Shown here piece after piece: positions 37,262 through 46,185 of a DNA stretch of 64,000 bases. The stretch lies in NCBI RefSeq assembly GCF_003001675.1, contig NZ_PVYW01000001.1, forward strand, positions 310,001 through 374,000, in the 5' to 3' direction. Source of the stretch: Cohnella sp. SGD-V74 (GTDB taxonomy: Bacteria > Bacillota > Bacilli > Paenibacillales > Paenibacillaceae). The position numbers were made by a program, and so were the translations under genes. Under the pieces are notes generated by a model. The model searched no databases. It was not told the origin of the DNA and was given only the letters and a program-made list of their open reading frames with translations. Position 1 is the first letter of the stretch; every line of letters begins with the position of its first letter.

Positions 37262-37987
37262 TCAGCCCGTCGGACCGGCCTTTTTCACCAGTTTCAGCAG
37301 AGGGCTGCGAATCGGCGTAAAGGGCAATCCGGCCGGGAGGAACTCATGGGAAGCGATCTCTTCCAGCTCTCCAAGAACTCGCTCCATATAAGGGTATTTT
37401 TCCCACTTCAATGTGACAAGCGGATATATTCTTAGCTCCCCTCCGGGACGAAGCACGCGGATGAGTTCCCGCAGCGCGGCCGCATGGAAGCGCTCGTCGA
37501 AGGTATCGGCGTACAGAAACAGAAAGTGGCTGCACAAGGCCAGTTCGAACGTATCGTCCGCGAAAGGCAGACTGGGAAGAGCGGCCGCGAAGTAACGGGC
37601 CCATGCGTCTTCCTTGCGGAAATCTTCAGCGAACAGCGCCATGGAGCGTTCCCGGATTTCGCGCTGGCGCTCCGGGGAGCCGTAATAGCTCCAATCGAAG
37701 CTTGCGGCCATCGCAGCGATCTTGGCCGAAGCGATCTCGATCTCCTTGTATCCCGTCGCAATGATCTCGTCCGTGAGTCCTTCGTAGAAAGGATCCGCAG
37801 CCATCGCCCGCACGCCCTTCGCGTGCAAATTCGCGGTGAAGGAGGAAGCTCCTCCCGCGACATCGAGCACAGGTCCCTTCAGATCCGCAGGCTTCAACTG
37901 GAACATGGCGCAATACTCGTCGAACGAACGGCAGGTCGAGGCGACACCCGTCTGCGGATACGCCGGCACAGCTTTTTCATTTGTCAT
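37262..37987 (-). CDS. Class I SAM-dependent methyltransferase-like protein
   Basis: 241 residues. VLDVAGGASSFTANLHAKG near residue 40 is a SAM-binding glycine loop, MAADPFY the acidic loop, and LALCSHFLFLY with ALRELIRVLRPGGELRIYPL match motifs post-I to III of class I methyltransferases. The substrate is unknown. The ATG at 37987 lies about 12 bases after GAGGAG. It is upstream of the cold-shock gene but separated by 113 bases. Confidence 0.82.
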   Translation of the reverse strand: MTNEKAVPAYPQTGVASTCRSFDEYCAMFQLKPADLKGPVLDVAGGASSFTANLHAKGVRAMAADPFYEGLTDEIIATGYKEIEIASAKIAAMAASFDWSYYGSPERQREIRERSMALFAEDFRKEDAWARYFAAALPSLPFADDTFELALCSHFLFLYADTFDERFHAAALRELIRVLRPGGELRIYPLVTLKWEKYPYMERVLGELEEIASHEFLPAGLPFTPIRSPLLKLVKKAGPTG

Positions 37988-38119
37988 TCGATTCTCTTCT
38001 CCTCTCGTCTCGTCAAACTCGTCTCAACTCGTCTAATTACTCCATCCGCCCTCGGCGGATTTCTATGTAGATTCCCACAGTCGGCCGCTTCTGTCAACCT
38101 TCGATTTTCCAGCGTTACA

Positions 38120-38148
38120 TTGATTTCTCTGTAGAACTCTTCTATGAT
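38120..38148 (+). promoter_or_regulatory. SigA promoter for the 38189 gene
   Basis: TTGATT (38120-38125) and TATGAT (38143-38148) are separated by 17 bases. The ATG at 38144 is part of the -10, so translation starts downstream. Confidence 0.65.
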
Positions 38149-38188
38149 GAAAAAAACGGCATTAGCTGCCCTAGCCCAGGAGTGTCCT

Positions 38189-38422
38189 ATGTTCACAAAA
38201 CATACCGTCTATAAGCACGACAACTACAATATGCTGACTGTAGAAGTTCAGGGCAAAACGCTTGTCGTCCGCGAAATATCCGAGCAATGGGGCGAAACCT
38301 GCCACCGATTCCTCAGCCGTCCGGAGATGATGGATTGGGCCGGGAAGCGGTTTCTGCCCGAGGACTTCCCCGACGGCGAAGAAGGACTGCGCAACACGCT
38401 GGAGAAATTGAAATCGATCTGA
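38189..38422 (+). CDS. Small conserved-looking protein of unknown function
   Basis: 77 residues starting MFTKHTVYKHDNYNMLTVEV, soluble and mixed charge, with QWGETCHRFLSRPEMMDW and a C-terminal helix EEGLRNTLEKLKSI. AGGAGTG lies 5 bases before the ATG. The in-frame ATG at 38144 falls inside the -10 of the predicted promoter, so it is rejected. No family recognised. Confidence 0.7.
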   Translation: MFTKHTVYKHDNYNMLTVEVQGKTLVVREISEQWGETCHRFLSRPEMMDWAGKRFLPEDFPDGEEGLRNTLEKLKSI

Positions 38423-38468
38423 CCCGGTTCATTCCGAATAGTTACGATTGCAAAGGAGTCCGTCCCCG

Positions 38469-38648
38469 ATGAATACCGAAGCCACTCTTATCTTTATTAT
38501 CTCGTCATTCTCCTTAGCCGTCGTGCTGATCCTGACCCGCGACCGCCTTCCCGATCGAATGCGCCGGCCGATGGCCATCCTTTCGATCGTGCTCGTGCTG
38601 TTCGCCTTTTTCCTGATCGTGTATAACTTCTTCATTATCGGGTCTTAG
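38469..38648 (+). CDS. Small two-helix membrane protein
   Basis: 59 residues: MNTEATLIFIISSFSLAVVL forms one membrane helix, a basic loop RDRLPDRMRRP follows, then a second helix (AILSIVLVLFAFFLIVYNF). AAAGGAG precedes the ATG by about 10 bases. It lies 46 bases after the previous small gene and 149 before pepF. Function is unknown. Confidence 0.7.
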   Translation: MNTEATLIFIISSFSLAVVLILTRDRLPDRMRRPMAILSIVLVLFAFFLIVYNFFIIGS

Positions 38649-38797
38649 CAAGGGCATACTACTCCGGAAACTTATTCCAACACCGGAGGCCCGCCATGAG
38701 GAAGTTCGTCCTGCCGCTGACCGCGTCGGTCGCGGTTCTGTCTTTGCTGTGCACCGCCGTCTCGGCCGATTACGATCCATCATTCAGGAGGTTGAAT

Positions 38798-40594
38798 ATG
38801 TCCATGAAACAAGTCGCCGTCAGATCCGAAGTGCCTCAGGAGCACCGCTGGAAGCTCGAGGACCTGTATACGAACGAGCAAGCCTGGGATGCAGAGTACA
38901 GTCAAGTCAAGAAGCTGATCGGCGAAATAGCCGGCTACCAGGGCAAGCTGAAGGACGCGGACGCCATCGCCCGCTGTTTTGCGCTCGACGACGAAATCTC
39001 CCTGCTGACCGAACGCCTCTACGTGTACGCGAACATGCGCCATCACGAAGACATGGCCGCTCCCAAGTATCAAGCGCTGTCCGACAAATCCAAGAAGCTC
39101 GGCGTGGAAGTCGGCGAAGCGACTTCGTTCATCACGCCCGAAATTCTCAGCCTGTCCGAGGGCCAGCTCACCGAGCTGATCGCCGATTCGTCGCTGGCCA
39201 AATACAAGCGCTCGCTGGAAGAGATGCTTCGTCAGAAGCCTCACACGCTCTCCAAGAACGAAGAAGCGCTGCTGGCCCAGGTGGGCAACGTATCGCAAGC
39301 GCCGGGCACGATCTTCGGCATGCTGAACAACGCGGATCTGAAATTCCCCAAGATCAAGAACGAGCAAGGCGAGGAAGTCGAGCTGACGCACGGCCGCTAC
39401 ATTCAGTTTCTGGAGAGCAAAAACCGGGACGTCAGACGGGAAGCCTTCCAAGCGATGTACGACACGTACGGCAAATGGCGCAACACGCTGGCCGCGACCT
39501 TGAACGCCAATGTGACGAAAAACCAGTTTTACGCCAAAGCCCGGAATTATCCTTCCGCCCTGGAAATGTCTCTGTTCGGGGACAACATCCCGCAATCGGT
39601 CTACGACAACCTGATCTCGACGATTCACGAGTTTTTGCCGCTGATGCACCGCTACATGGAGCTGCGCAAGAAGCTGCTTAAGCTGGACGAATTACATATG
39701 TACGATCTGTTCGCTCCGCTTGTCGAAGAGTTCGACCTGAACATCACCTACGAGGAAGCGAAGAAAACGGTGTACGACAGCCTTGCGCCGCTCGGCGACA
39801 ACTATCGCCAAGTGCTGCAGGAAGGCTTCGACGGAGGCTGGATCGACATCTACGAGAACCAGGGCAAGCGCAGCGGCGCGTACAGCTGGGGCGCCTACGG
39901 CACGCACCCGTACGTTCTGCTCAACCATAACGACAACCTGAACAGCATGTTCACTTTGACTCACGAGATGGGTCACGCCCTCCACTCGTACTTCTCGGAC
40001 GAGAGCAACGAGTACCGCGACGCGCAGTACACGATCTTCCTGGCCGAGGTCGCTTCCACGCTGAACGAAGCGCTGCTGATGGACTATCTGCTGGGCAAGT
40101 CGACCGATCCGAAGGAAAAAATGTACCTGCTCACCTACTATGCCGATCAATTCCGCACGACGGTGTTCCGTCAGACGATGTTCGCGGAGTTCGAGAAAAT
40201 CATTCACGCGAAAGCGGAGCAGGGCGAAGCGCTGACGCCTCAAGAGCTCAGCTCGATCTACTACGATTTGAACGTGAAATACTACGGCGAGGGCATGGTC
40301 GTCGACAAGGATATCGAGATGGAATGGGCGCGCATTCCCCATTTCTACACGAGCTTCTACGTCTTCAAGTACGCGACCGGCTTCTCCGCGGCGACGAGCT
40401 TCGCGAAGCAGATTCTCGACGAAGGCCAGCCCGCGGTCGACCGTTACCTCGGCTTCCTGAGAAGCGGCGGCAAAGACTACTCGATCAACATTCTGAAGAA
40501 GGCCGGCGTCGACATGTCCTCGCCGGAGCCGATTCGCCAGGCGATGAGCGTATTCGAAGGCCTGATCGAGCAAATGGAGCAATTGACGAAATAA
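38798..40594 (+). CDS. pepF: Oligoendopeptidase F
   Basis: 598 residues from this start. The M3 metallopeptidase motif HEMGHALHS, with the third ligand in EVASTLNEALL, gives the zinc site; PepF_M3 N-terminal helices precede it. It degrades short peptides in the cytoplasm. AGGAGG lies 6 bases before the ATG at 38798. The frame continues in phase to an ATG at 38696 that has its own GGAGG and would add a signal peptide-like stretch (MRKFVLPLTASVAVLSLLCT, then AVSADYD). Which start is used decides cytoplasmic or exported enzyme. Confidence 0.94.
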   Translation: MSMKQVAVRSEVPQEHRWKLEDLYTNEQAWDAEYSQVKKLIGEIAGYQGKLKDADAIARCFALDDEISLLTERLYVYANMRHHEDMAAPKYQALSDKSKKLGVEVGEATSFITPEILSLSEGQLTELIADSSLAKYKRSLEEMLRQKPHTLSKNEEALLAQVGNVSQAPGTIFGMLNNADLKFPKIKNEQGEEVELTHGRYIQFLESKNRDVRREAFQAMYDTYGKWRNTLAATLNANVTKNQFYAKARNYPSALEMSLFGDNIPQSVYDNLISTIHEFLPLMHRYMELRKKLLKLDELHMYDLFAPLVEEFDLNITYEEAKKTVYDSLAPLGDNYRQVLQEGFDGGWIDIYENQGKRSGAYSWGAYGTHPYVLLNHNDNLNSMFTLTHEMGHALHSYFSDESNEYRDAQYTIFLAEVASTLNEALLMDYLLGKSTDPKEKMYLLTYYADQFRTTVFRQTMFAEFEKIIHAKAEQGEALTPQELSSIYYDLNVKYYGEGMVVDKDIEMEWARIPHFYTSFYVFKYATGFSAATSFAKQILDEGQPAVDRYLGFLRSGGKDYSINILKKAGVDMSSPEPIRQAMSVFEGLIEQMEQLTK

Positions 40595-40596
40595 CG

Positions 40597-40817
40597 AAGG
40601 GCCGATCTGTAGGCGGAGTTGCTTAAGATAATCGATATGTAAAGAGAGGGGTAAGTACCTCCTGGAGAATGCCTCATACGCTCCTGAAATCACCTTGTCA
40701 CGGGTTTACCCATTCAGATTTCGGGAGCGTATAGCATCGGAAGGAGGTACTTACCCCTTGAACCTTTAGTATCGATCATCTTTCAGAGCAACTTGAGACG
40801 CCTACAGATCGGCCCTT
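40597..40817. repeat. Nested-palindrome element, copy A
   Basis: It fills the whole gap between two convergent genes. Outer arms AAGGGCCGATCTGTAGGCG (40597-40615) and its exact complement (40799-40817) pair over 19 bases. Inside are AATCGATA / TATCGAT, GGGGTAAGTACCTCC (40648-40662) / complement (40743-40757), and ATACGCTCC..GAAATC / GATTTC..GGAGCGTAT. The loop holds TCACGGGTTTACCCATTC. Related copies lie at 46.3 and 57.3 kb. T-runs flank the right end, so it may also terminate transcription. Confidence 0.9.
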
Positions 40818-40820
40818 TTC

Positions 40821-41324
40821 TCATATTTCCAACAGTCGCTTCCAAGCTTCCAGACGGTCTTCCAGCCCCCGATAATCCCGCGTCGGAATCGGGCTCGTAG
40901 ACGGCAGCCGCAGCAGCTCCCGCTTGCGAACCTCGGGGTGTTCGCCGAAATGCTTGTTCAGTTCCGAGAACGACTTCGTGCCGTTGCAGACGATCGCGCG
41001 CACGTTCGGGTATGCGGCCAGCAGGCCCGGGATATCGTTCGGAATCGCCTCCCTGATCTCGCTGTCCAGGCTGCCCTTCCGCTCGCAGCTGGCGATCGTA
41101 TCCCACAGAGCGACGCCGCTGCGGAGCGCGAATGCGATCCGACTGTCGTAGCTCTCGTCGGGCTCTCCCCCATCGCCGAACAATGCGTATAAAATCCGCC
41201 ACATGTAATTGCGCGGATTCCAGTAGTACCGGTGAGCCTTGAGCGACGCGGCGCCCGGCATGCTGCCCAGAACGAGCATTGTGCAGCCTTCGTCGATGAT
41301 CGGCGGGAACGAATGAACGATCAC
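40821..41324 (-). CDS. Hypoxanthine/uracil-DNA glycosylase family protein
   Basis: 167 residues starting (GTG) MIVHSFPPIIDEGCTMLVLG, then GSMPGAASLKAHRYYWNPRNYMWRILY, the pattern of DNA-deoxyinosine glycosylases in the UDG superfamily, and LPSTSPIPTRD near the C-terminus as the second catalytic loop. It would excise deaminated bases. The GTG at 41324 has AAGGAGGG 7 bases upstream. The stop is 3 bases from copy A of the palindrome element. Confidence 0.85.
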   Translation of the reverse strand: MIVHSFPPIIDEGCTMLVLGSMPGAASLKAHRYYWNPRNYMWRILYALFGDGGEPDESYDSRIAFALRSGVALWDTIASCERKGSLDSEIREAIPNDIPGLLAAYPNVRAIVCNGTKSFSELNKHFGEHPEVRKRELLRLPSTSPIPTRDYRGLEDRLEAWKRLLEI

Positions 41325-41379
41325 GGTCCGCCCTCCTTTTCTGTGCCGATATTCTCCCCTCATCATAAGCCGCATACGC

Positions 41380-41414
41380 CAAAAAGCGCAAATCCCCCGA
41401 GGAAGATTTGCGCC
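41380..41414 (-). terminator. Terminator of the sugar ABC operon
   Basis: On the minus strand GCGCAAATC / GATTTGCGC with a 9-base loop, followed by TTTTTGGC. Confidence 0.88.
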
Positions 41415-41457
41415 GGGTCCTGCCGCAGCCGAAGCCTGTCCGGCGTTTCGCAAGGAA

Positions 41458-42288
41458 TCAGCCTTTGACGCTGCCTGCGGTCAGACCTTCGATGATGGTC
41501 CGCTGCAGGAACGCGTAGATCACGATGATCGGAGCCACGCTGATGACGACGCCCGTAAATACGAGCGGGTAACTCGTCTGGAATGCGTCGCGGAAACCGA
41601 CCATCCCGGTAGGTAGCGTCTTGAGCGCGTCCTTGCTGATAAAGAAGTTCGCGAGTAAGTACTCGTTCCAGTTGCCGAGCAAGTTGATAATGAAGACGGT
41701 CACGAGAGCCGGCATCGTCAGCGGCAAAATTATCAGGATGAACGAGCGGATGACTCCGAGCCCGTCCACGATCGCCGCTTCTTCCATCTCGGACGGGATC
41801 GCCTTCATGAACGCGACGATCAGCAGTACGCTGAACGGAAGCGCGCCGGCCGTATAGGGCAAATACAGCGCCCAGTGCGTATCGAGCAGTCCCAGCTTCT
41901 GAATCAGAATGTATTGCGCGATGAACAAGACGTTCCCGGGAATCAGCATGCCCAGCAAAATGAACTGGTAGATCGCTTTGCTGACCTTGACGATTCTCAT
42001 GCGGGCAAGGGCATAAGCCGTCGCAGCTGCGATAAGAATCGAAGATACCGCGGAGCCGACCGCCAAGTACGCGCTGTTGAAGAAGTACTTGCTGATTTTC
42101 GCCTGGCTCCAGGCGTCCGCGTAGTTGTCGAATGCCATCTGCACCGGGAACCCGAACGGAGCGTTGACGATCTGGTCGTTCGATTCCTTCAAGGACGAGA
42201 ACACGACGAATACGAACGGGAACAAAATAACGAAGACGTAGACGAGCAGCACCAGATGGGGCAAGATCTTTTTGATGACTTTTGGCAT
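41458..42288 (-). CDS. Carbohydrate ABC transporter permease, MalG type
   Basis: 276 residues, six membrane segments, with the EAA loop EEAAIVDGLGVIRSFILIILPLTMPALVTVF. It is the second permease of a CUT1-type importer. Its ATG overlaps the upstream permease stop by one base (TAATG). The substrate cannot be told from the permeases; no ATPase is encoded here, so a shared MsmX-type ATPase probably powers it. Confidence 0.93.
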   Translation of the reverse strand: MPKVIKKILPHLVLLVYVFVILFPFVFVVFSSLKESNDQIVNAPFGFPVQMAFDNYADAWSQAKISKYFFNSAYLAVGSAVSSILIAAATAYALARMRIVKVSKAIYQFILLGMLIPGNVLFIAQYILIQKLGLLDTHWALYLPYTAGALPFSVLLIVAFMKAIPSEMEEAAIVDGLGVIRSFILIILPLTMPALVTVFIINLLGNWNEYLLANFFISKDALKTLPTGMVGFRDAFQTSYPLVFTGVVISVAPIIVIYAFLQRTIIEGLTAGSVKG

Positions 42289-43169
42289 TAGTACTCGATC
42301 CTTTCCTGCCGTCTGGCAAATACGATTTGGTAGATCGCCGTCAGCAACAAGGCAATCACGAAGATCATAATCGAAAGGGCAGTACCGTAACCGTATTGAC
42401 CGTATCTAAGCGCTTTGTTAACCATATACGAGGCCATAACCTCGGTCGCACCCGCAGGTCCGCCGTTCGTCATGACGAGGACGATGTCGACGACGCGCAT
42501 CGCGCCGGCGATCGAAAGCATAACCACTACAGATATAACGGGCATAATGAGCGGCGTCGTAATCCGGTAAGCTCTCTGGAATCCGGTAGCTCCGTCGATC
42601 TCCGCCGCTTCGTTGATTTCTTTCGGAATAGCCAGAATGGCCGCAAGCACCAGCACGATGTAGAAGCCCATCCATTGCCAGGCGTTAGTGACGAGAATGG
42701 ACAGCATTGCCCATTTCGTATCCGACAGCCAGTAGATCGGCTCGAGGCCGAACCAGCCGAGGAAATTGTTGAACAATCCGATACTCGGATGATACATGAA
42801 ACCCCACAAAATCCCGATAATCGAAGTCGATAGTATGGACGGAAGAAATACCGTTGTCTTATAAAATCCTTGGAGACGCTTGACCCCGCTGATGAGAAGA
42901 GAGAACAGAATAATCAGCGGCACTTGCACGAAGAGCGAAAACAAAATGAAGTACATATTGTTCTTGACGGAAATCCAGAAATCCTCGTCGTTAAAAGCTT
43001 TCACAAAGTTATCTAAACCGGTGTACTTGGCCGGCGTCAAGCCGTCCCAGTTCGTCAGCCCGTAGAAAACCGATTGAAGAACGGGATATACGAAAAACAG
43101 ACCGTACAATCCGAGCGTCGGCAGGACGAAGAGCAGGTATACATATGGATTTCTCAGTGTTTTGTTCAT
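42288..43169 (-). CDS. Carbohydrate ABC transporter permease, MalF type
   Basis: 293 residues, six membrane segments (LLFVLPTLGLYGLFFVYPVLQSVFYG at the N-terminus), with the EAA loop KEINEAAEIDGATGFQRAYRITTPLIMPVI. It partners the downstream permease and upstream binding protein. The ATG at 43169 has GGTGGGGG upstream. Confidence 0.93.
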   Translation of the reverse strand: MNKTLRNPYVYLLFVLPTLGLYGLFFVYPVLQSVFYGLTNWDGLTPAKYTGLDNFVKAFNDEDFWISVKNNMYFILFSLFVQVPLIILFSLLISGVKRLQGFYKTTVFLPSILSTSIIGILWGFMYHPSIGLFNNFLGWFGLEPIYWLSDTKWAMLSILVTNAWQWMGFYIVLVLAAILAIPKEINEAAEIDGATGFQRAYRITTPLIMPVISVVVMLSIAGAMRVVDIVLVMTNGGPAGATEVMASYMVNKALRYGQYGYGTALSIMIFVIALLLTAIYQIVFARRQERIEY

Positions 43170-43245
43170 GGTTCCCCCACCCTATGACGTGAGAGAGGCA
43201 CCGCCCGCCCGGGCAGACGGCACCTCGTCGTCATCGCTATTCAGA

Positions 43246-44640
43246 CTATTTCAATGCTGCCAGTTCCGCGTCCATCGCTTTTTGAATTTCTTCAGCCGCT
43301 TTTTCCGGAGTGGCTTTGCCGGCGATCAGGTTTTGGATTTGCTTTTCGAACTCGCCGTTAACCGTACCCGGTACGAGGGAATCGAAGTGCGGGAATACTT
43401 TGCCTGCCGCTGCATTGATCGCCAGAACTTGCTGCATGAGCGAATTGTCGGAAGTCAGCTTGGAAGCGTCGACCTTCATGGAAGGCAATACGCCGTCTTC
43501 CTGGAATCCGCGAACTTGATACTCTTCCGTGTACAGGTTTTTGATGAACGCTTTGACAGCCGCTTTTTCGTTGTCGTTCACATCGGCGGAGAATCCGTAG
43601 CCGTTGTTTTGGTTGTAGTTAACCGAAGTCGGATCGCCTTTGCCGCCTGGTACGGCAGGCATTGCGAAGTAGCCGACTTTGCCGTTCAGCGCGCCGCCTA
43701 CGCCGTCCGCGTTAAACGTAGAAACTCTCCAAGTACCGTCGAACAGGAAGCCCGCTTTGCCGGCGACGAATTCGTTCGTTTGGCCCGTGTAATCGATGCC
43801 GAGCTCGCCCTTCGTGAAGTAGCCTTTGTCGACCCACTCTTTGTATTTCGCCAGAGCGGCTACGACTTCCGGCTCCGTCATTTTGCGGGAACCGTTAGCA
43901 ACGCCAGCTTGAATGTCGTCGCCCGCATAGCGCGGAATGAGCGTGTTCAGCAGCATGAACGGTACCCATGCGGCTTGCGAACCCATCGCGATCGGCGTAA
44001 CGCCTTTGCCTTTGAGCGTCTCGAACGCGGCTTCGAGCTCTTCGAGCGTCTGCGGAGCGGCGATTCCGTTGGCATCCAGAATTTCCTTATTGTAGAACCA
44101 CCCCTCGGCGCTTGCGCCGATCGGCAGGCCGTACACTTTTTCGTCCACGATGAACGTGGAGAAGTCAGTGAACTTGTCTTTGATTCCGAGTTCGTCGAGA
44201 ATCGGAGTCAGGTCGAGCAGTTTGTTCGCGCGAGCGAATTTCTGGCCGTCGCCCGGACCGCCGAACAAGTCGAAAATTTTCGGAGGGTTGCCTGCGGCCA
44301 TTTCCGCAGGAAGCTTCGTCCAACGGTTAAAGCTGTCTTCTACCGCGTCCATTTCGAAGTTGGCGCCAGGAACTTCGGCTTCGGCTTTTTGCACGACTTC
44401 GTCCAGAATCGCTTTACGGAACTTTTGCAGTTCGCCGATTTGGATGTGACGCAGGGATACGTCGAATCTCTCGACAGGAGCCGGAGAAGCGGCTTCGCTC
44501 GGACTTGCGCTGGCGCTTGGACTTGCTGCCGGGGACGCCGACGGAGATGCGTTGTTTTCCTTGTTGCCGCTGCCGCATGCGCTCAATACCGAGGACAACA
44601 CCAGAACCGAGGCCGTTACTGTAACCAGTTTCTTCTTCAA
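43246..44640 (-). CDS. Extracellular sugar-binding lipoprotein
   Basis: 464 residues. The signal sequence ends in the lipobox LSAC (Cys22), followed by a Ser/Pro/Ala linker with repeated ASPS units, then a type 1 extracellular solute-binding domain (GLPIGASAEGWFYNKEILDANGI, AGKAGFLFDGTWRVSTF). The start is a TTG at 44640 after GGGAGGGTCC. It delivers substrate to the permeases downstream. No ATPase or regulator gene adjoins, and the sugar is unknown. Confidence 0.94.
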   Translation of the reverse strand: MKKKLVTVTASVLVLSSVLSACGSGNKENNASPSASPAASPSASASPSEAASPAPVERFDVSLRHIQIGELQKFRKAILDEVVQKAEAEVPGANFEMDAVEDSFNRWTKLPAEMAAGNPPKIFDLFGGPGDGQKFARANKLLDLTPILDELGIKDKFTDFSTFIVDEKVYGLPIGASAEGWFYNKEILDANGIAAPQTLEELEAAFETLKGKGVTPIAMGSQAAWVPFMLLNTLIPRYAGDDIQAGVANGSRKMTEPEVVAALAKYKEWVDKGYFTKGELGIDYTGQTNEFVAGKAGFLFDGTWRVSTFNADGVGGALNGKVGYFAMPAVPGGKGDPTSVNYNQNNGYGFSADVNDNEKAAVKAFIKNLYTEEYQVRGFQEDGVLPSMKVDASKLTSDNSLMQQVLAINAAAGKVFPHFDSLVPGTVNGEFEKQIQNLIAGKATPEKAAEEIQKAMDAELAALK

Positions 44641-44822
44641 TTTAGGACCCTCCCAAATGGAATGTGGTTTATTCTTACACCCTTATTGTAAGTTGATTTT
44701 TGTCCAAAGTAAGGGAGTCAAACTGCTAACATAGGGATAAGATCGTCTTGAGGCGTTTGTAGATATTTTCCCCCTTTTTCGACGTTTAGCTACTTGCATG
44801 CGGAATAGGTCAAAATACCCCC

Positions 44823-44852
44823 TTGATAAAAACTAATGATATTAGTTATAAT
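44823..44852 (+). promoter_or_regulatory. Promoter with TetR-type operator for the hydrolase-tetR pair
   Basis: TTGATA (44823-44828) and TATAAT (44847-44852) are 18 bases apart. The palindrome AACTAATGATATTAGTT (44831-44847) fills the spacer, and a further ATTAGTT half-site lies at 44862-44868. A repressor bound here would block polymerase; the tetR gene two steps downstream is the likely candidate. Confidence 0.72.
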
Positions 44853-44887
44853 ACAATTAACATTAGTTTTAGGAGGAGAAAACACAT

Positions 44888-45610
44888 ATGAAAACAACGA
44901 CATGGGGCAACGTGTCCCAACTCATTTTTATGCCTCGTCTTTTTCCGCTTAACGCCTACCTGGTCGAAGAAGAGAACGGCGTCACGCTGATCGACGCCTG
45001 CATGCCTTTCGTCGCCAAAAGAATACGATCCGCGATCGAGTCGACCGGCAAACCGCTCGCCCGCATTCTGCTCACGCACGCTCACGAGGACCATATTGGC
45101 GCCGTCCCTTATTTGAAGACGGCCTATCCGGATGCGCAGATCGGAATTTCCCGAAGGGACGCCGCGCTCCTGAGGGGGGATCGCAGCCTGCTGCCCGGCG
45201 AAGCGCGAACTCCGATCAAGGGAGGCGTGCCGAAGCGAGTGCCTTTCGAGCCCGACTTTCTGTTCGAAGACGGGGAGCGGATCGGTTCCCTTGTCGCGAT
45301 CGCGACTCCGGGACATACGCCCGGACACTTCTCCTTCCTGGAAACCGGAAGCAATGCGCTGATCGCGGGAGACGCCTTCCAGACGAAGGGCGGCTTCGCC
45401 GTATCGGGCCGTCTGCAATGGGCGTTCCCCTTCCCGGCGATGGCGACTTGGCACGCTCAGACCGCCATCGAAAGCGCGCGCAAGGTGCTGGAGCTGCGCC
45501 CCAATGTGCTTGCCGTCGGACACGGTCCCGCCTTGCTTCAGCCGGCAGCCGCAATCGAGCAAGCGATCAAAGCCGCCGAATCCGCCGCGGCAAGGAGGAA
45601 TGCCGGATGA
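44888..45610 (+). CDS. Metallo-beta-lactamase-fold hydrolase
   Basis: 240 residues with THAHEDHIGAV (HxHxDH) near residue 63, TPGHTPGH, GDAFQTKG and VGHGP, a full two-metal site. The family includes thioesterases, lactonases and glyoxalase II; the substrate is not evident. The ATG follows AGGAGG closely. It overlaps tetR by 4 bases (ATGA), so both are made from the operator-bearing promoter. Confidence 0.9.
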   Translation: MKTTTWGNVSQLIFMPRLFPLNAYLVEEENGVTLIDACMPFVAKRIRSAIESTGKPLARILLTHAHEDHIGAVPYLKTAYPDAQIGISRRDAALLRGDRSLLPGEARTPIKGGVPKRVPFEPDFLFEDGERIGSLVAIATPGHTPGHFSFLETGSNALIAGDAFQTKGGFAVSGRLQWAFPFPAMATWHAQTAIESARKVLELRPNVLAVGHGPALLQPAAAIEQAIKAAESAAARRNAG

Positions 45611-46170
45611 GGGCCGGAATCAAACCCGAGACGGTCATCGCGGCCTCAGCCGACATCGCCGATCGCGACGGATGGGACCAAGTTACCCTTGCCAATGTGG
45701 CCGGGTACCTGGGCATAAGGACCCCCTCGCTCTACAACCATGTAGAGGGACTGCCGGATTTACGACAAAAGCTCGCCGTTCATGCCGTCGCTCAATTAAA
45801 CGAACGGCTCCACGATGCAGCTATCGGATACTCGGGCAAACAGGCGTTTATCGAAGTGGGCCGCAGCTACGTGCAGTTCGTGCGGGAGCGCCCGGGTCTC
45901 TACGAGGCGATCAATCGCGTCTCCTCTCCGAAGCCGGAAGCATTCGAGCAAGCTTCCGACGCCGTGCTTCATCTGTTCTTCCGCCTGCTCCGTCCTCTCG
46001 GCATCCATGAAGAAGATACGGTTCACGCCGTGCGAGGCCTGCGCAGCATGGTTCACGGCTTCGCCTCTCTCGAATCGATGGGCGGCTTTCAGATGAAGGA
46101 AGACTTGATGGAAAGCCTGTCCAAAGCGATTACTTATTATATCGATGGAATTAGCTCGGGACGTAAATGA
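45607..46170 (+). CDS. TetR-family regulator (WHG-type C-terminus)
   Basis: 187 residues. The HTH is at about 10-50 (TVIAASADIADRDGWDQVTLANVAGYLGIRTPSLYNHV), and the ligand domain has YVQFVRERPGLYEAIN and VRGLRSMVHGFASLESMGGF, the TetR_C WHG pattern. It probably represses itself and the hydrolase, releasing on binding an unknown ligand that the hydrolase may use. The 402-base gap after it holds the palindrome elements. Confidence 0.9.
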   Translation: MRAGIKPETVIAASADIADRDGWDQVTLANVAGYLGIRTPSLYNHVEGLPDLRQKLAVHAVAQLNERLHDAAIGYSGKQAFIEVGRSYVQFVRERPGLYEAINRVSSPKPEAFEQASDAVLHLFFRLLRPLGIHEEDTVHAVRGLRSMVHGFASLESMGGFQMKEDLMESLSKAITYYIDGISSGRK

Positions 46171-46185
46171 CCTTATGTTCAATAG

